Assembly (NCBI RefSeq): GCF_036417845.1
Contig: NC_089978.1
Location: forward strand, 85,306,007-85,370,006
Reading direction: 5' to 3'
Source of the DNA: Apteryx mantelli
Taxonomy: Eukaryota > Chordata > Aves > Apterygiformes > Apterygidae
DNA length: 64,000 nt
A program made the position numbers and the translations under genes. This document shows, one piece after another, positions 12,601-26,340 of the stretch. Position 1 is the first letter of the stretch. The number at the start of each line of letters is the position of its first letter. Under the pieces are notes generated by a model. That model did no database searches, had not been told where the DNA came from, and saw nothing but the letters and a program-made list of their open reading frames with translations.

Positions 12601-15093
12601 CCTGCTGCAGGGAAATTGGTACCCCTTCCATATGTATTATACTCATTGTTATAGGCCCAGAAAGCATGTTTTTACTTGGAAGAATATCAGAACCTTCTAC
12701 AAGCCCATGAAAGGAGCAAGGAAAAAAAGGAATCTTTTTTTCTTGATTTTTTTTTATGCTAGCTCTACTTAAAAACAAAAGAGACCTTGGTTTTTAAACT
12801 GACCTTGGATGTAATTCTGACCATTACAAGTTGATGGTGAAAAATCCATCAGAAAGCTTCAATATGGACAGGATCTCAGCCTACATCTCAGTCTCACTGT
12901 TACAGCATATTTGCATTTCACTTTTGAGTCCAGTGACTGTTTCCTTGAATTACTGTAACGAGAGCTTTCACCACTGACCTTTCTGCTGTTGTCAGTGCAG
13001 TAAGTGTGCACAAAACTAAAAAATTTCCTAAACATAATTTAGTATTTTAGTCATATCTTCCTTTCATCAGAATTTGTGCATATACCAGTGCTTTAGTGGC
13101 CTTATTCAGGGAACACTGGTAGCGACTGAAGAGGTTTTTAATATTTCCTTTTGATTTATTAATATTAGTTGAGCTTTTAATTTGCAGGTAAGATGTGCCC
13201 CACTAATATCTGCTGTCACATTTTGTTAGACATTCTAAATGTGACCTATTCTATTTTAAAAGGAAATAATTCCTACTTGTTTGTTGACTGTATTCCAGGC
13301 ATCACTGAATCTCAAAATATATAGAAACCCATTCCTGATATGCAGGGAGTTTTCCTTGGTTCCAAACAGCTGCATTGTTATTCTAGCTGTAGCTTTCTGT
13401 ATTAATATCAGTGGGAAGGACTGATTTTATAACACTAAGGAAACAGGGGAGGATATTTTAGCATAAAGCAAATTTGCATATTTGCTGCTATAACAGCAAA
13501 GAAAATTTCAGTGGAAATTAATGGTTTCTGCAAATTGAAAATGCTTGAATCACATTTGTGAACACACATGCAGATATACACACACACCCCTTTCACTTTG
13601 CTTCCCTTAATCTTATTACAGTATCTCTTTGGCTGATGTCCCTGAAAATTTCACCTGCTACCCAGTGCTTGCTTGTGTTGTAGCACAGAACAATCTACCT
13701 TATTTATCTCTGACCTAGTTATGGAAAAGGTCCAAAAGTTACCTTCAGCCTGATTAATCTTAGTCTGATCTGCTAATATACTGCCATGGATTAAATATAT
13801 ATAGCATCCGAAATAGCTGAGGCACAGTTTAGACATTCTGTAAATGGCAGCGCTCAGATGCATCTACAGTGAGTTTTGCTAAGCAGGCATTCTGCCCAGG
13901 GCTCTATGATAAGGTTTCTGGGTCACAGATGAAGAGCCTAGCAGAAAATATGATTGTGAGTACTGCTGAAGCACAAATTAAAAATCGAGCTAATATTAAT
14001 AAATGAGAAAGGAAATGTGCACTAACAGGCCTGGAGAGAGCTCTCCAACCTCTCCCCCTGTGCCGGTGCTGGCAGAGGAGCCGCAATCCCTCTGACAAAC
14101 TCCAAAAGCTCCAGCTCTGGCTAGGGAGGGTCCCTGCAGCACCAGTGCCCCAAAAAGCAACCCCTGGCTTCCCAGGACTCCCTCAGGGTGTGGGAGGTTT
14201 GCCAATGGAGGAAGCGGCTGCAGCAACACATGGGGCCTGGGGGTTGTCTAGATTAAGCTGTGAGCAATGTTTTAGTCCTTGGAGTAGCCATGATGAGACT
14301 ATATTATAGGTGGTTTAATCCTACTGTCACCATTTAGACAAATTGTCTCTTAGAGTTTACCAAACTGTGGTTAAATGCCCGTGTGGTTAAACATCATTGC
14401 TGTAGATGGCTGTTGTCACTGCATCATGCACATCTCATCTCTGGCCACTGAAACCTGATGGGTTTACTAGCTAGTGTCCTTCCAGCCTGGGTGGAAGAAG
14501 TGACCAAGGTCCTCTGTAAAATGGCACAGGTGGAGGAAGATCCATCCCACGACACTAGGCTGCACATAGCACTGCTCGGCAACTTGGCCACACAGGCTCA
14601 GGAGTTTTCCTACAAGCTGGTGCAACGGCTAGAGCGTGAATTTGTTTGCTGCTCTGTGTGTGCAGAGAAATGGTAACTGGAAAGCTAAGAGAAGCAGGGT
14701 TTGGAGAGACCTAGAAAAGAGCAGAGACTTCAGTAAAGTGCTAACAACAAAAGAAGAACTGAAAATAGTGAGTGGAGAAAGGGCCTCCTATTGCTCATCC
14801 CTGTGGTGCTCTGAGGAACACAAGCAGAACTCCACCAAGGATATTATACTGGACTTCTATCATCAATTACTCTTTTTAATGGAAATCACCTGACAGATCC
14901 CCAGTATCAGCTACTGAGTCTGAGGGGCATTTCTATTATTAGGATAGTCAGCTGGGAGAATGGCCAAGGTTTTTTTTAACTCCATTACCAACTAGCTTTA
15001 AGGGGTACTGGAGAGCATCTCTGATTTTTGGAAGTATAAATGCATCCATTGGACGTTCCTACAATGTTCTCCTGTTTTAAGAATGCCAGGACC

Positions 15094-15111
15094 AAAAAAA
15101 AAAAAAAAAAA
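15094..15111. repeat. Poly(A) tract
   Basis: Eighteen consecutive A residues. No retropseudogene body with recognisable coding homology is evident upstream. Confidence 0.9.
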
Positions 15112-18100
15112 GTTTCAGCTGAAATTATGGATAATAGAGGCGGTGGAGGTGGGGGGAGGATCTTAAGGGATTGTATAATCTACCTTTTTCCCAAAAAAGG
15201 CTGGACTAGGGAGGGGTCTCTAGGTATATATTGGTGAGCATGGGAGCTGGAGAGGATCCGTGGGATATGGGGAGCTGTGGGAGGTAGCATCTGTTTGTCT
15301 TTGCCTCTGTAACTCCCTGTGTCCTCAATGCTGCCTGTGGTGAGCTCAGGCCGTGCAGCTGTGTTCCCCCAGGAAAGCGACGGGGAAAGATCTTCCTTCA
15401 CGCTCCCCTCCTGGGATTTCCTCTTGCTTCTGTTCTGTCCTGCCTCTCCAGTCAAGAGCCTATGCCTCAAGCTCGGTCCTGGGACAACTGTCTGATGAAG
15501 GATAAACAACCAGGAGCTGGAAAGAAATGAAGAGACAAGCGTCAACAGATAGACAGATAGAAAACTTTCTCATGCAGAGTTAATTAATACACCCTACCCC
15601 TTAAGAGAAAGTTTCAGTTTCCCCCCACAAAAAAATTTTGCAACTTCATTACTAACCTTTCCCATCCCTTAGGATTTTAAAAAATAAAGCATTAAATTTT
15701 AAAACACTGAAGTAGTACAGGAGAGAAGCAGTTTACTACAGAAAGCACCATTCAGCTTCTCGGTGTTGGATGTTCATGTTTTTTTATTGAAGTTACAGAA
15801 CATGCTCTGTTAAAGACTTCCTGGGAACCCATTGCTCCTGTTAATTTCTAGAGAACTGTTGTTTTCTTAACTACTGTTCTCCTGCTCCAGCGGTGGTGGC
15901 TTATTGGGAGATTTTTTCTTTTTTAATTATACCTTTCCAACTCTGCTCACTGGGTTTCAAGGACAGAGGATTTGTTTTATTATTATTATTTTCATGCAAC
16001 ATTGGAGCACCTAAATAGTCTGCTACAGCTTCAGAAAATCAGGCTGCCTGTAGTGAATAAATCCTTCAAAAACTGTGATATTATTAGCTCTTCTATGTCA
16101 CTGAACAGACGAGCTAAATGCTAAAACCAGAAATTTCATTAAAGATTAAAGGAATATCATTTCACATTTCACCTGCTCCATTAATATCAAATAGGAATTC
16201 TATCTTTTATGACACAACCGAAGTGCAGTGTAAGATTTCAGATATACTATTATTTATTCTCTCTTTCACAGAAAGAAAAAAAATGTTCAAAATCCTTGAA
16301 GGGATGTGTCTCAGCACGACAATATGTTTTGTCTGACCATTTTAAGTCACTAAGAACATCTTGGCCTTGGAATTTTCAATAGCTCTCTTTCTTCATGCAC
16401 CGCTTGAAATATGTTAAAGGAGACATAATTTTCAGGAAATGCCAAGCACTTATTCTCTGAAAATGAGGCCTCAAAGATTTCTCTGGTGGAATACCCAAGA
16501 AGTGAGGCACTCAAAATCATTAAATGCTTTTGGAAATCTCTGCCTTTAATTTTACAATCAAACTATCTTTTCTCCCTGGAGTTCTGCCCTGTCATTCATT
16601 TGTAACTGCCTTCTTCATTTTTTTCTCCCCAAAAGTAGTTTCTGAGTAGACCTCTGACCTTTTCCCAGGAGCATGAAATACCTGAGAACATGATGGATTG
16701 CATCCTGTATCTCTGCAGTGGGAAACTTTTAAAGGGCTATAAAAGTTGCCTTAACAGGAAAAAAAATGCCAAAGATACCTGTCATAGACATTTTTTTATG
16801 ATTGTCCCAGTGTAAAGGCAAGTCTGACAGGTGATTATACCACTTTAATGTTACCTATGTATCTCAGAGCCAAAAGATTAAAAAGAGACCCCCAAATCTT
16901 CCCCAGACAACACATCTCTTCTCCATTATTCCCATGCTATTTTCAGCAGAGACTTCAGAAGACTATTAGTATCAAAGTAGCTCCTCTGCACGCCAAGGTC
17001 TAGGTCACAGTTATGCATTCTGGCAGAAGCTATGCACATCCAGGTGTGTTCATCAGATCAGTTCAAGCATTCTGTACCAGTAGCCATAAACTGCTGTACA
17101 CAATACTTCATGTTCCCCATTTTCTGCTCTTTCCCAGTGTTTAAGGCCCTTGCTTTTCAGACAGGATATATTGGTGTCAGACCAGGGCAGGCCGCAGAGC
17201 TTTGTGAAAAGGGGTGCATATGCTTCCGCTCCTGGAGAAAAGGGAAACCTGACAGCACCACTACTCTGGTGAAACAGCTGAGGTTTCCTTAGCCTATTTG
17301 GGGAATAATGCTGAAAAGATTGCTCCAGTAAGTACGTTCCCTGAAGATGTCTTTATCATGGTTGTGGTAGAATTGAATAGCTTTTCAATCCATGTATCTG
17401 TGCAAAATAAGATTTTGAGTTCCTATTTTAAGGAAAGAACAGTAATAATGAATAAAAAACAAAGAAGGTAAAAACATGGATGTTTGTTAAGTTACAACCC
17501 CAGAGGAGCTTTACAGAGACTGAGTCTCAGGAGCTGAAGTGACTTTTGGTCTCTGTTGCATTTCAGGGAAGGGATTGTCAACCTGGGGCTAAGTAAGTGG
17601 CTAACCTGCCCTGTTTCTCCATGCTCCTCCTCACTGTCCCAGTCCCACAGGAGAGTGTTAAATAATGGCAACATCCCCTTTCTTTTGCCCCAAGATTCCC
17701 TGAGCCAGGGCAGAGCTGAGCTACAGGGGCTGCTTTTTATTTCATTTTTGGCTTTACTTTGCAAGGAGGTTGCACAGGGCACATGACCATAGGCAGTCTC
17801 TCTGTGCTCCCCCTCCTCAAGCCTGCATAGTCCTACAAGGGCAGGTGGCAATCTGTCCCTAAGCGATCCCAGCTGCCTCATCCATGTGGCTCGCAGATGC
17901 TGGGGCAGTTCAGACAGTGCTGCCAAACCCGCAGTGACAGGTCAGTGGGTCCCTATAAATGTTAATGTGATGTTTACTGCTCACGCTGTAGTGCCACATG
18001 TATTGCAAGCTGTTTCTTCTTGGCTGAAAGCTTGGAGGGATATAACCTGAGCTTCTTGGGAATAGGGACATCTTCCACTGTCACAGACCAAGCTGTGGAA

Positions 18101-21100
18101 TAGTATGGTTTTCCATTCATTTTCAGGAAAGCCTCCACAGAGATCGCATAACAGTTTCTGTCAGCTTCTCAAAGGAATCTCTTCCCTGCAAATTTTTTGT
18201 GAGGTAGGGGTTTATAGAGGGAAAAGATCTCAAGTCTATGGTCTGAGACCTTGAAAAAACAGATCCCAGTCTCCTAACTTTGCAAGAAACACTGGGTTTG
18301 TGTCAGCCAATCCTGAATAAACATGAGTCTTCCTTTACCAGCAAATAATCCTCACACCCTAGCATTCGCTCTCCATCTAATTCTTTTGGCCAACCTTCAA
18401 ATCCTTGTCCAAAGATTTCTGATCTTCTCACTGCTCTGCCAAGAAGAGTGCTGAGATTGGCAAAGGTTGGGCAACCTGAGTACTAAAAGAAGTGCAAGTG
18501 CAGCTGGGTTCCTCACCTGCCCTGAGTTTCTTTTAAACCCATTAATTGCTCAGCGGTGCAAACAAATGGAAAACAAACAGCTTCTGTTGGAGGGAGGACT
18601 GTGAGCATACCTAAATTATTTGGCAAAGACAAGCCCTTCGGAGACTCTCATTTTCCTGATAGAAAGAAAGCTGAAGATTTGTAATGAAAGAAAAGGATCC
18701 CGTCGTGATTTCTGCATTGAGACTGCAGTAATTCAAAAACATGGATTTGAGGTTATCCTGAAATTGTTTCACAGTCCCTCACATAATCTTTCAAATCCTC
18801 CTACAAACCTAATGTTATCCTTCAGGAATGTATCAGCAAAAGATTTTTATTTAATCACTGCTGAAATCTTTTAGGAACAATAAATTTAACCTTCAAGAGT
18901 ACTACGGTGTTCCTTAAAGACAATTGAATTTGCATTTTAGTAAACCAAAAAAGTTACATTTAAAACTTTTGGTGTAAAACACACTCATTTTAACCTTGTG
19001 GTCTGGCAAAACCATCTCATAGGAAATTCTATAAACTGGAGGTAACTTGGTCAAAGCACATTCCTCAAAGAGCTGGTGGATTTCCAGGAATATAAAATCT
19101 CAGGATGTAATCTTTTTCTGAAAGATTGCCTTAGCTTTACCACAGCTTCTTGGCAACATGCAGAATCATTTGAATGATCAAAATATAAACTGTGATCTTA
19201 TTTTTAAGACCTCTTCTGATGCCAGTGTCTTGGACTCTAGACTTCTCTACTTTACAGTTTTGAGCCTAGCAGAGATGCTTCCTTAAGTCACCATTGCCTG
19301 AGAGGATCTTCAGAAGACTCCTCATGTCCTTCTGTTACTGTTCATACTGTGGTGCCCAAAAAAATAAAAGTCTGTAGGGTGAGAAAAATTCAGTCAAGAA
19401 GGTAAAATTTGTATATAAGGCACACACTTTTGCAGACATTCATTTCAGCTTGAGAGATGATCACACCTTTTTATTCAAACAGCATTGCTCTGGTCAGTAT
19501 TTTGATGAGATACTGTGTTGGAAAGGAACTCTTTGACACTTGCAGTCCTCTGATGAATGGCCAGACAGACATTTTGAACCACCCATAGAACTTTTTTCTT
19601 GGAGCCTCTGTCAAAGAACGTGTTTTCATCACTGATCTAGAGACTGAAATCCCTTTTTTACCACTTGAATCCATATAATCCCGTAGGTCTGACCAAATTC
19701 AACATTTGTAATTACATTTTCAAGAAGCAGGGTAGGCTCAAATCAATAATTAAGCAAAATTAGTTAGCACTTTTTATTTAAATTGTATTTTTGAACGTAG
19801 ACTTACTTAAAGCTGACATAATTTATAGCCATCTCCTTCAAGCATGTTCAGTCTAAACTATAATTTAAATGAACTGGAAAAAAAATTACTTCTGTAAGTT
19901 GAATCAATATGTCATGAATTGACATACTGCATTAAGCAGTGCAAATAAAATTGGATAGAGCAATTATACATCCTAGACTACAAGGTGACTGCTGTGTTCT
20001 CTGAACCTCAACATTTGCAGCTTAATGAATGCTGAAGAGCTGAACGGCTCTTGGTAACTCAGTGGTCTGACTGTATTTTCTGAAATGAAAAAGCATCCTT
20101 ACTGTTACACCTATGGTCTAAGACCAGGCTGCTCTTAGGAATTCTATTCAAAAATGCAACATAGTTTCTCTCTAGAGGAATATTAAGTTTTCTTGGATGA
20201 AGGTATTTTTCCTGTTTCCAAAGGAACATTTTAAATTGATTTTTGTTTTATTCAGTGATAGTTACTTCATACTGGTTAGCTCTAATGAGCTTGGTAAAGT
20301 AATGGCATAGACTCCTCAAATTTTTCACATAGTTGAGTTTTACTGAAATCTAGTGCTTAGCTGTGCTTAAAGAAATTAAATCACAACTTGTCTAATTGAC
20401 TAACAATGTTGACATCTGATTTGTCATAATTATAGTCCAGGACAGATAAATAGTATATGCCACTCTTAAATCATGTTGTTATTTATACCTATGCTAAAAT
20501 CCAAAGTATGCATTATATTGCATATATGAGCTAGCTTTAATTTAGTTGACAGGTTACTAATAACAGTGCACTGAAACCTATGCCCTGATATCTTCAAGCT
20601 ATCCAAGTCATCTGAGACCCTGGCTGCCTGGTAACTGCACTGAGATGAGGTTTGGTTTGTTATATCTTCACTGTTATTTTTGCTGTGATTGAACTTGTAC
20701 TGTTATTGAATTGCTTGAACTTGTTATTATTATTGAATTAGCGAGGCTAAAGCTTGCTTGGATACAGCAGCATATACAGCAATTACATCTCTGGCTGCAG
20801 TGCAGACATAACTTTTGTGGGTTTAGAGTAGTAATCAGTAATGATTTTTTCTCTGAATGATTTGCACATTACCTTCTTCCTGGTTTCATGGTGACTGCCC
20901 TTCTATACTTGCCACACTGGGCAAGTCCAGACGTCAGGGCTCCTTGGCCCAGGCTCCAGGATCTGCACAGGAGGGATTTCTACTCCTCACTTGCTATTCT
21001 TTTGCTAGACAACAACCAAATACAGACCAGTCTGGGGCTTTCTCAAAAGTCCAGTTGTAAATGATGACTGTGAAGTTCACCTGCCACGGAGAGTGCCTGC

Positions 21101-22609
21101 AAGTGTAAAGGCAGGGAGGGACACTTCCTCATGAGGGCCAGTTAAAAAATACATATATCTGTAGGTAGGAGCCAATTTCTGTGAAGAGGACTCAGTGAAG
21201 CACCATCCTGCTGGAAAAGGGCAATGTTCTTTTAGAAAGTAGCAGCAGAGGGTGAGGAAAGAGGTGGGTGGAGGTATATGAAAGTTACCAGGGATATGAA
21301 CTGAAGGTCATGAATGAATTCTCACTAACCATGTAACCTGTGATCTATCATAGTCTCAAGGAAGACTTTAGCACACACTAAACCTCCAGGTCCTACTCTT
21401 GTTTTTAGATTTCTTTTTCTGAAGGAGATTTTAAAAATGTTTTGAAAACAAAGTAATTAGAGACTGTCCTGTAATATGCACTTTAGATCACAGATACAGC
21501 CTACTTGCTGGTATTTTCTAAGTTTTGAGTAATTGAATTATCACTTGCATAACATCCTCTTAATATAGTTAGCGAATAGAATTAGATTGCAGAGGCTGAC
21601 TTAAAACATCATCACAACTGCATCACAAGTACAGACGCTCAGCTTAATGGCCCCTAATTGCATACCTCTTCGTATTTCAGCCAGTCATGCTTTAATTCAG
21701 ATTCTCTCCGTACCACCCACTGTTGACCCAATCAGTTTATTGAGAGGTAGCTCTGGTGTTCTGCTACAAAAAAGACAGTGGCAATGTTCATATGTTATTG
21801 TTGTCAGCAATAGGAAAATATCACAAGAAATATACAGAAGGCACAAGACAAAATGCAGTTGGGGAAAGAGAAGAGGCAGAAGCCTAATTCCCCTTGATGA
21901 CACTCGTGCTTTTACTTTCCTACTTAGGACTGATTGATCAAATACTTGGCCAAGCAGAAGGGGTAGGGAAATAAAATCAAGATTGAAAGCCTGGAGTCAA
22001 AACATCTACAAGTCAGAACTGAAATGAGAGCCACCAGTGAGGGCGATCTCCTGCCAAGAGTCCTTTAAATATGGCATGCGTGAAGCACTCCAGGCAAGAA
22101 GATGAGCCAGTCTCCCTGGCTTGTTAGCTCCACAACACTCTTGTATCCACTAAGACTGAGGCAAATGTTATTTGCAAGCACCATCTGTGATGGAGACACT
22201 TGTCATTAGCAGCTGGTTATGCTGTATATAGGGGACAGAATATGCAGGGAGCAGAACAGGTACCAACCCAAGCAGTAGTAGATTCTCCCTATTCTCTTCC
22301 ATGCCTATACAGAGTACTAACTTCTTTACAGGATGCTTAAATAACAGCTACGTCTTCCCACTCATTTCTGCAACCTGTACGCAAGCAAGAAGATGAGTGA
22401 TATGCAGAAACACAGAGCAACAGTAAAAGAAATTTCCCTAGCTCATCTAATGGATAATTTTTAGCTTGGTGCCCTAAGAAAATGATGCTTAAGTACCATC
22501 ACTTTTGAGTTCACTGGCTAACTGTAACTGAATGTGATGGTAAGGTACATGTTTAAAATACCCTGCAAGATATATGAAACCACTATCTCAGTATAGGAGA
22601 AAAACCCAA

Positions 22610-22645
22610 ATTAATCCCTTCATTAATCCCTTCATTAATCCCTTC
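22610..22645. repeat. Three tandem copies of a 12-mer containing TAATCC
   Basis: ATTAATCCCTTC is repeated three times exactly, followed by a partial copy (ATCCCC). Each unit contains TAATCC, the recognition core of K50 homeodomain proteins (OTX/CRX/PITX class). It is either a plain minisatellite or a homotypic binding cluster. Confidence 0.9.
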
Positions 22646-24452
22646 ATCCCCCTAAAGGAAACATAGTCAGATTTCAGCTGTTACACATTCTTTTTAACAA
22701 CTGCTGGCTGGACAACTAGCATATTTGTCCAACTGCATGTATGTTGCCCTCAGATAGAGGTGCCACAGGGGCTAGAAAAAGCAACTGGGATTACTGTAAA
22801 GCAGAGGAGATTTAGGGATATGAGGCTTCATTTCTCCTACTGCTAGTGGAATAATTGATTTTTCCTCTCATGAACTACTAAAGACTCTTAGCAATTTCTT
22901 CAGTTTGAGACTAAATAGTAAAAAATAAATCCATCTTGATTACAGTTCAAGAAAGAGGCAAGCATTTTAAGTAAGCCTGTGTTCTACCTGAGATCCCAGA
23001 AAAGGAGTGACTCAGTGCTGCTATCCCCTTCAATTCAAGACTTCCACAGAAAACTTAAGGGTTCCAGGAAAGCCTGTCAATAGTATCCTAGTGCAGGCAG
23101 CAGCCTTACTGCAGAGACAGGAATGACACATGGTATTCCAGATCAGCATTTCACAGGCACTAGAAAGAGAGCTGCTTTTGAATGGGCTTAAAACCAATGC
23201 CTTAGCTGTTGATAACTATTTTTCTTCCCAGGTGAACTATATAAAGAAGAGATGAAAAAGTGTGGAAGAGTAACTTAAGGGAAACCGACTTTATGGAGAT
23301 GTTGAATTACCATGCTTATTAACCCAAGGGGTTTGTAGTTAAGGTTACATTTCAAAGAAAGCCAAACACTTTTAGGAATGAAAATGCACAGCTGTCGCTT
23401 GTAAATAGCCTTAAGTCTACCCTGCAGTGACACCTTGAGGGGAAAACATTAAAAATAAATAACCAGAACATGCATTTCAATTCAATGCTAAAGAAACAGG
23501 AACAGCAAGACTACCTGGGTATACAGCTGCCTGGTTTCCTTGAGTAATCCATGACAACATGGGGCTTTACAGCACCATTCCTGCTCAACAGCTTTCTCTA
23601 AAGCCCTACTGCCTCTCAGCTTCACCTATACACCTCCCATATATCTGTACTTTCATTTTCCTTTCCCTTTTTCTTTTCCTCTTGAGGAGGTATAGCAAGT
23701 AGCTTGTGATTTTTAAAAAGATGCTTTGGATCAATGCTCTTTTTTGCCTTATTTCTTCCAAATTTGAAAAACTGCTCTTTTTCAGAACAGGCAACCTTTT
23801 ATTCCTGTTGTAATTAGAAGAGATTGCTCAGCCTCCTGTAGAGCAATGAAAGGCTCAAATGTAACCTGGAGGTAAGATCCTGACGTGGGAGTCTGGTCTG
23901 GCAGATTAAGCTGAGGGGTAAATCCTGTGGTTTCAGTTGGTTGTAGCTGGCCACAGCCAGGTACTCGGCTCTTGCCCCTCTCCCTCTCACAGGCTTTTTC
24001 TTTGCAAGTTTATCTGTTCTACACCGAAGGCTGGTCTCAGGTATAAGCTCTTATATGGCCTTTTCTTTGGTCATGACCCAAGAACAGCAATAGAGATATG
24101 CTCCTGCAAATGGCCACCACTTAGGGCTACGTGGCTTCATCTGTACTGAGAATAAAGGCAGATGTTTCGAGAAATGTCCTTTGTGGAACTCTTTTAGCAA
24201 ACTACCTGACGGATCCACAGACTCTGATGTCAGAGGGATAGTCAGTTCTGAGAAAGAACAGTGGTAAATGGCCACTGCTTCTTTACAAGGATATTCATAC
24301 AAAAATTAACACTTGCATAAGATTTCCACAGATCTGAAGTGTATTGGAAGAATCTCTGTGCTGTGCAGTCAAATAGCATGTTATCACTCTAGATACCTTA
24401 CAACCTCTCCTACGGGGCTTTGGTTCAATGTTTCAGAGACCAGGTAACACAG

Positions 24453-24455
<3 letters not shown>

Positions 24456-24485
<30 letters not shown>
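24456..24485. repeat. (TG)15 microsatellite
   Basis: Fifteen uninterrupted TG units in intergenic DNA. Confidence 0.96.
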
Positions 24486-24486
<1 letters not shown>

Positions 24487-25339
24487 CTTGCAGTCTTCAT
24501 GTTTTGATAGTAAACACAATCATTTTGAGCTCAGCTAGTGGAGGAAGGGGAAGAAGGAGCTTCTTCATAATATTACTGTCATGTGAAAAACAAAAGATAA
24601 CACTGTGTGCTTTTGCAAGGGAGATAAAGGGCACACAAAAAAATCTTACATTGAAAGTTACGTGCCCTGGCATACTAATATGAATTAATTTTAACTTCTA
24701 ATGAGTATGTTTAATTTGTAAAGCCTTAGAAAATGCAATTGATGTCATTTGGAAAGGGCACATACTAAGAAAATGAATCTTCATTTTAAGTAAAAAATTC
24801 AGTTTAACTCTACCTGTTGAGCTGCTCCTAACTTTCATAATTAAACTATCCTGAATGTCCAAAACCACTTTAAAATATAATTAAAGTGAAGGGTCATAAG
24901 TTCAGTCAGATAGTATGGTCAGTAGATCATTTATCGCTGCATGTATGAAATTCCACACACTAAATTCCAATCAAGATAGACCATGTCACTAACAGCAGTC
25001 ATATGTGTCCTGTATTTGCTGTCACTGGAGGAACAGGAAATATTTTTTCTACTCAGTGCAACATTAGTCTCAATTACCTTGAAATGAATCTACAAAAAAA
25101 AATTAATCTCTTTTTGGTCTGCACTTACAAAACATAACAAATGATTTTGTAAAGGATTAGTCAATATTCATAGACCATTATGGGATTCAGCAGGTCAGCA
25201 TGTTACTCATAAACCTCTCTAGGAATTCCCACTGATGTGGAGCAGGAATAACAGCTGCTTTTCCTGCCTTTCGCATGCCAGTAATGCCCACTGGGAATTT
25301 AATACGCTCATTGTAAAAACGTATATGAGGGCATTTTAT

Positions 25340-26340
25340 CTGGTCCCGGATTAACCATGCTGTGGCACTGGAGACACACCAGCTGCCTCCATGCAGAGGC
25401 AGCTCACGTAGAGCCAGGTTTGTTAGGCTGCGAGCGCGAGTGTGACTACACCGTTTCCAAGGCTGCCTTGGGAAACAGCCACTCCACGTCGGCTCAGCGC
25501 GCAGCCTCGACCCAGCCTGCCAAACCCCAGCTCACCACACACCGCTGGGACCATGCCACATCTCCCGGCGTGTGGTCACTACGGCTGGACAAAGCATCCC
25601 AGGGACAGCCCCCCGGGTCCAGCCTGCCTGGCACAGGCTAGCATTACTAAACCTGCCCAGATGTGCCTGCTGGGATGCCAGATAGTGGGACAAAGCTCAG
25701 TGTGAGATCTCATGGAAGGCGGAGGTGATAATTTTTTACAAACACTTCTAAGAGAGTTGCTTTTACCTGCACAGAGGACAGGGGCGCCGGTGGTCAGGTC
25801 CTCACTGTGCCTCTGGGACTCCTCATGATGGCAACAACAAACTACATTTTGGGCAGATCTCTTATACCCTTTAGGAATCAGCAGCTCTTATGGGGTGGTC
25901 CCTCGTGTCCAGCCCTGGCAGCCATCCCTGTCCCTGCCCCCCTCCCCGGACTCCCCCCCACCAGCCCTGGTCCCATCTCAGCCCAGCCCAGGGCTGTCAG
26001 TCGCTGCCCCGGGACGCCGCAGCAGTGCTGGTGCCAGCTCCAGCCCCTGCCCGGCTCCGGGGAGCTCTTCGCCTCGCCACACCACAACGCTAGTCAGCCA
26101 GCACAGGGAAGTACTTGGTGCTGGAAAGGCATCTGAGAGAACTAAGTGCTTTGCACATCACGAGCTTTTCGGGGCCTTTGCAGCCCCGAGGGGGTCTCTA
26201 GAGAGCTGCCTCTGCGCGGAGCTGGGCGAGGGCTCTCCCTGTTTCGTTCAAAGTCCTGCCCTGGCTAAGAGCTCGGTGATCCATCCTGGACCGTGCACCA
26301 AGGAGGCCGTTCACCATGAGCGAGGAGGCCAGTGTGTGTT
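25340..26340. promoter_or_regulatory. Orphan GC/CpG-rich patch
   Basis: About 1 kb that is visibly GC-richer than its surroundings. CpGs are clustered around 25420-25515 (gcgagcgcgag, cacgtcggctcagcgcgcag) and 25990-26230. Long open frames on both strands (up to 149 codons at 25895-26344) follow from the GC content and the scarcity of stops; none encodes a family I recognise. It lies about 20 kb beyond the GLRA2 end and 17 kb from the FANCB end. It could be a distal enhancer or lncRNA promoter, or just a GC-rich island. Confidence 0.4.

Larger units (their letters stand above)
5766..25339. other. Intergenic DNA downstream of GLRA2
   Basis: About 19.6 kb in which I find no gene. Stop-free stretches reach at most about 144 codons and occur on both strands without splice context, protein-like composition or recognisable motifs. 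The stretch holds two TG microsatellites, an A-rich CAAA repeat, short poly(A) runs and a 12-bp triple repeat. Slightly GC-richer islands without strong CpG content lie near 11.65-12.0, 14.0-14.25 and 17.5-17.95 kb. Octamer sites ATTTGCAT at 12909-12916 and 13472-13479 lie in an AT-rich stretch that has the look of conserved non-coding DNA, which I cannot test here. Confidence 0.7.

Noticed and set aside
14458-14676. 72-codon plus-strand frame with fairly protein-like composition (EEVTKVLCKMAQVEED...)
   Set aside because: Looked like a possible exon or retropseudogene, but I recognise no family, it cannot be linked to neighbouring exons, and the length is within chance expectation.
17492-17926. 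144-codon minus-strand frame in intergenic DNA
   Set aside because: Moderately GC-rich sequence with no recognisable domain, no matching splice sites and a competing plus-strand frame.
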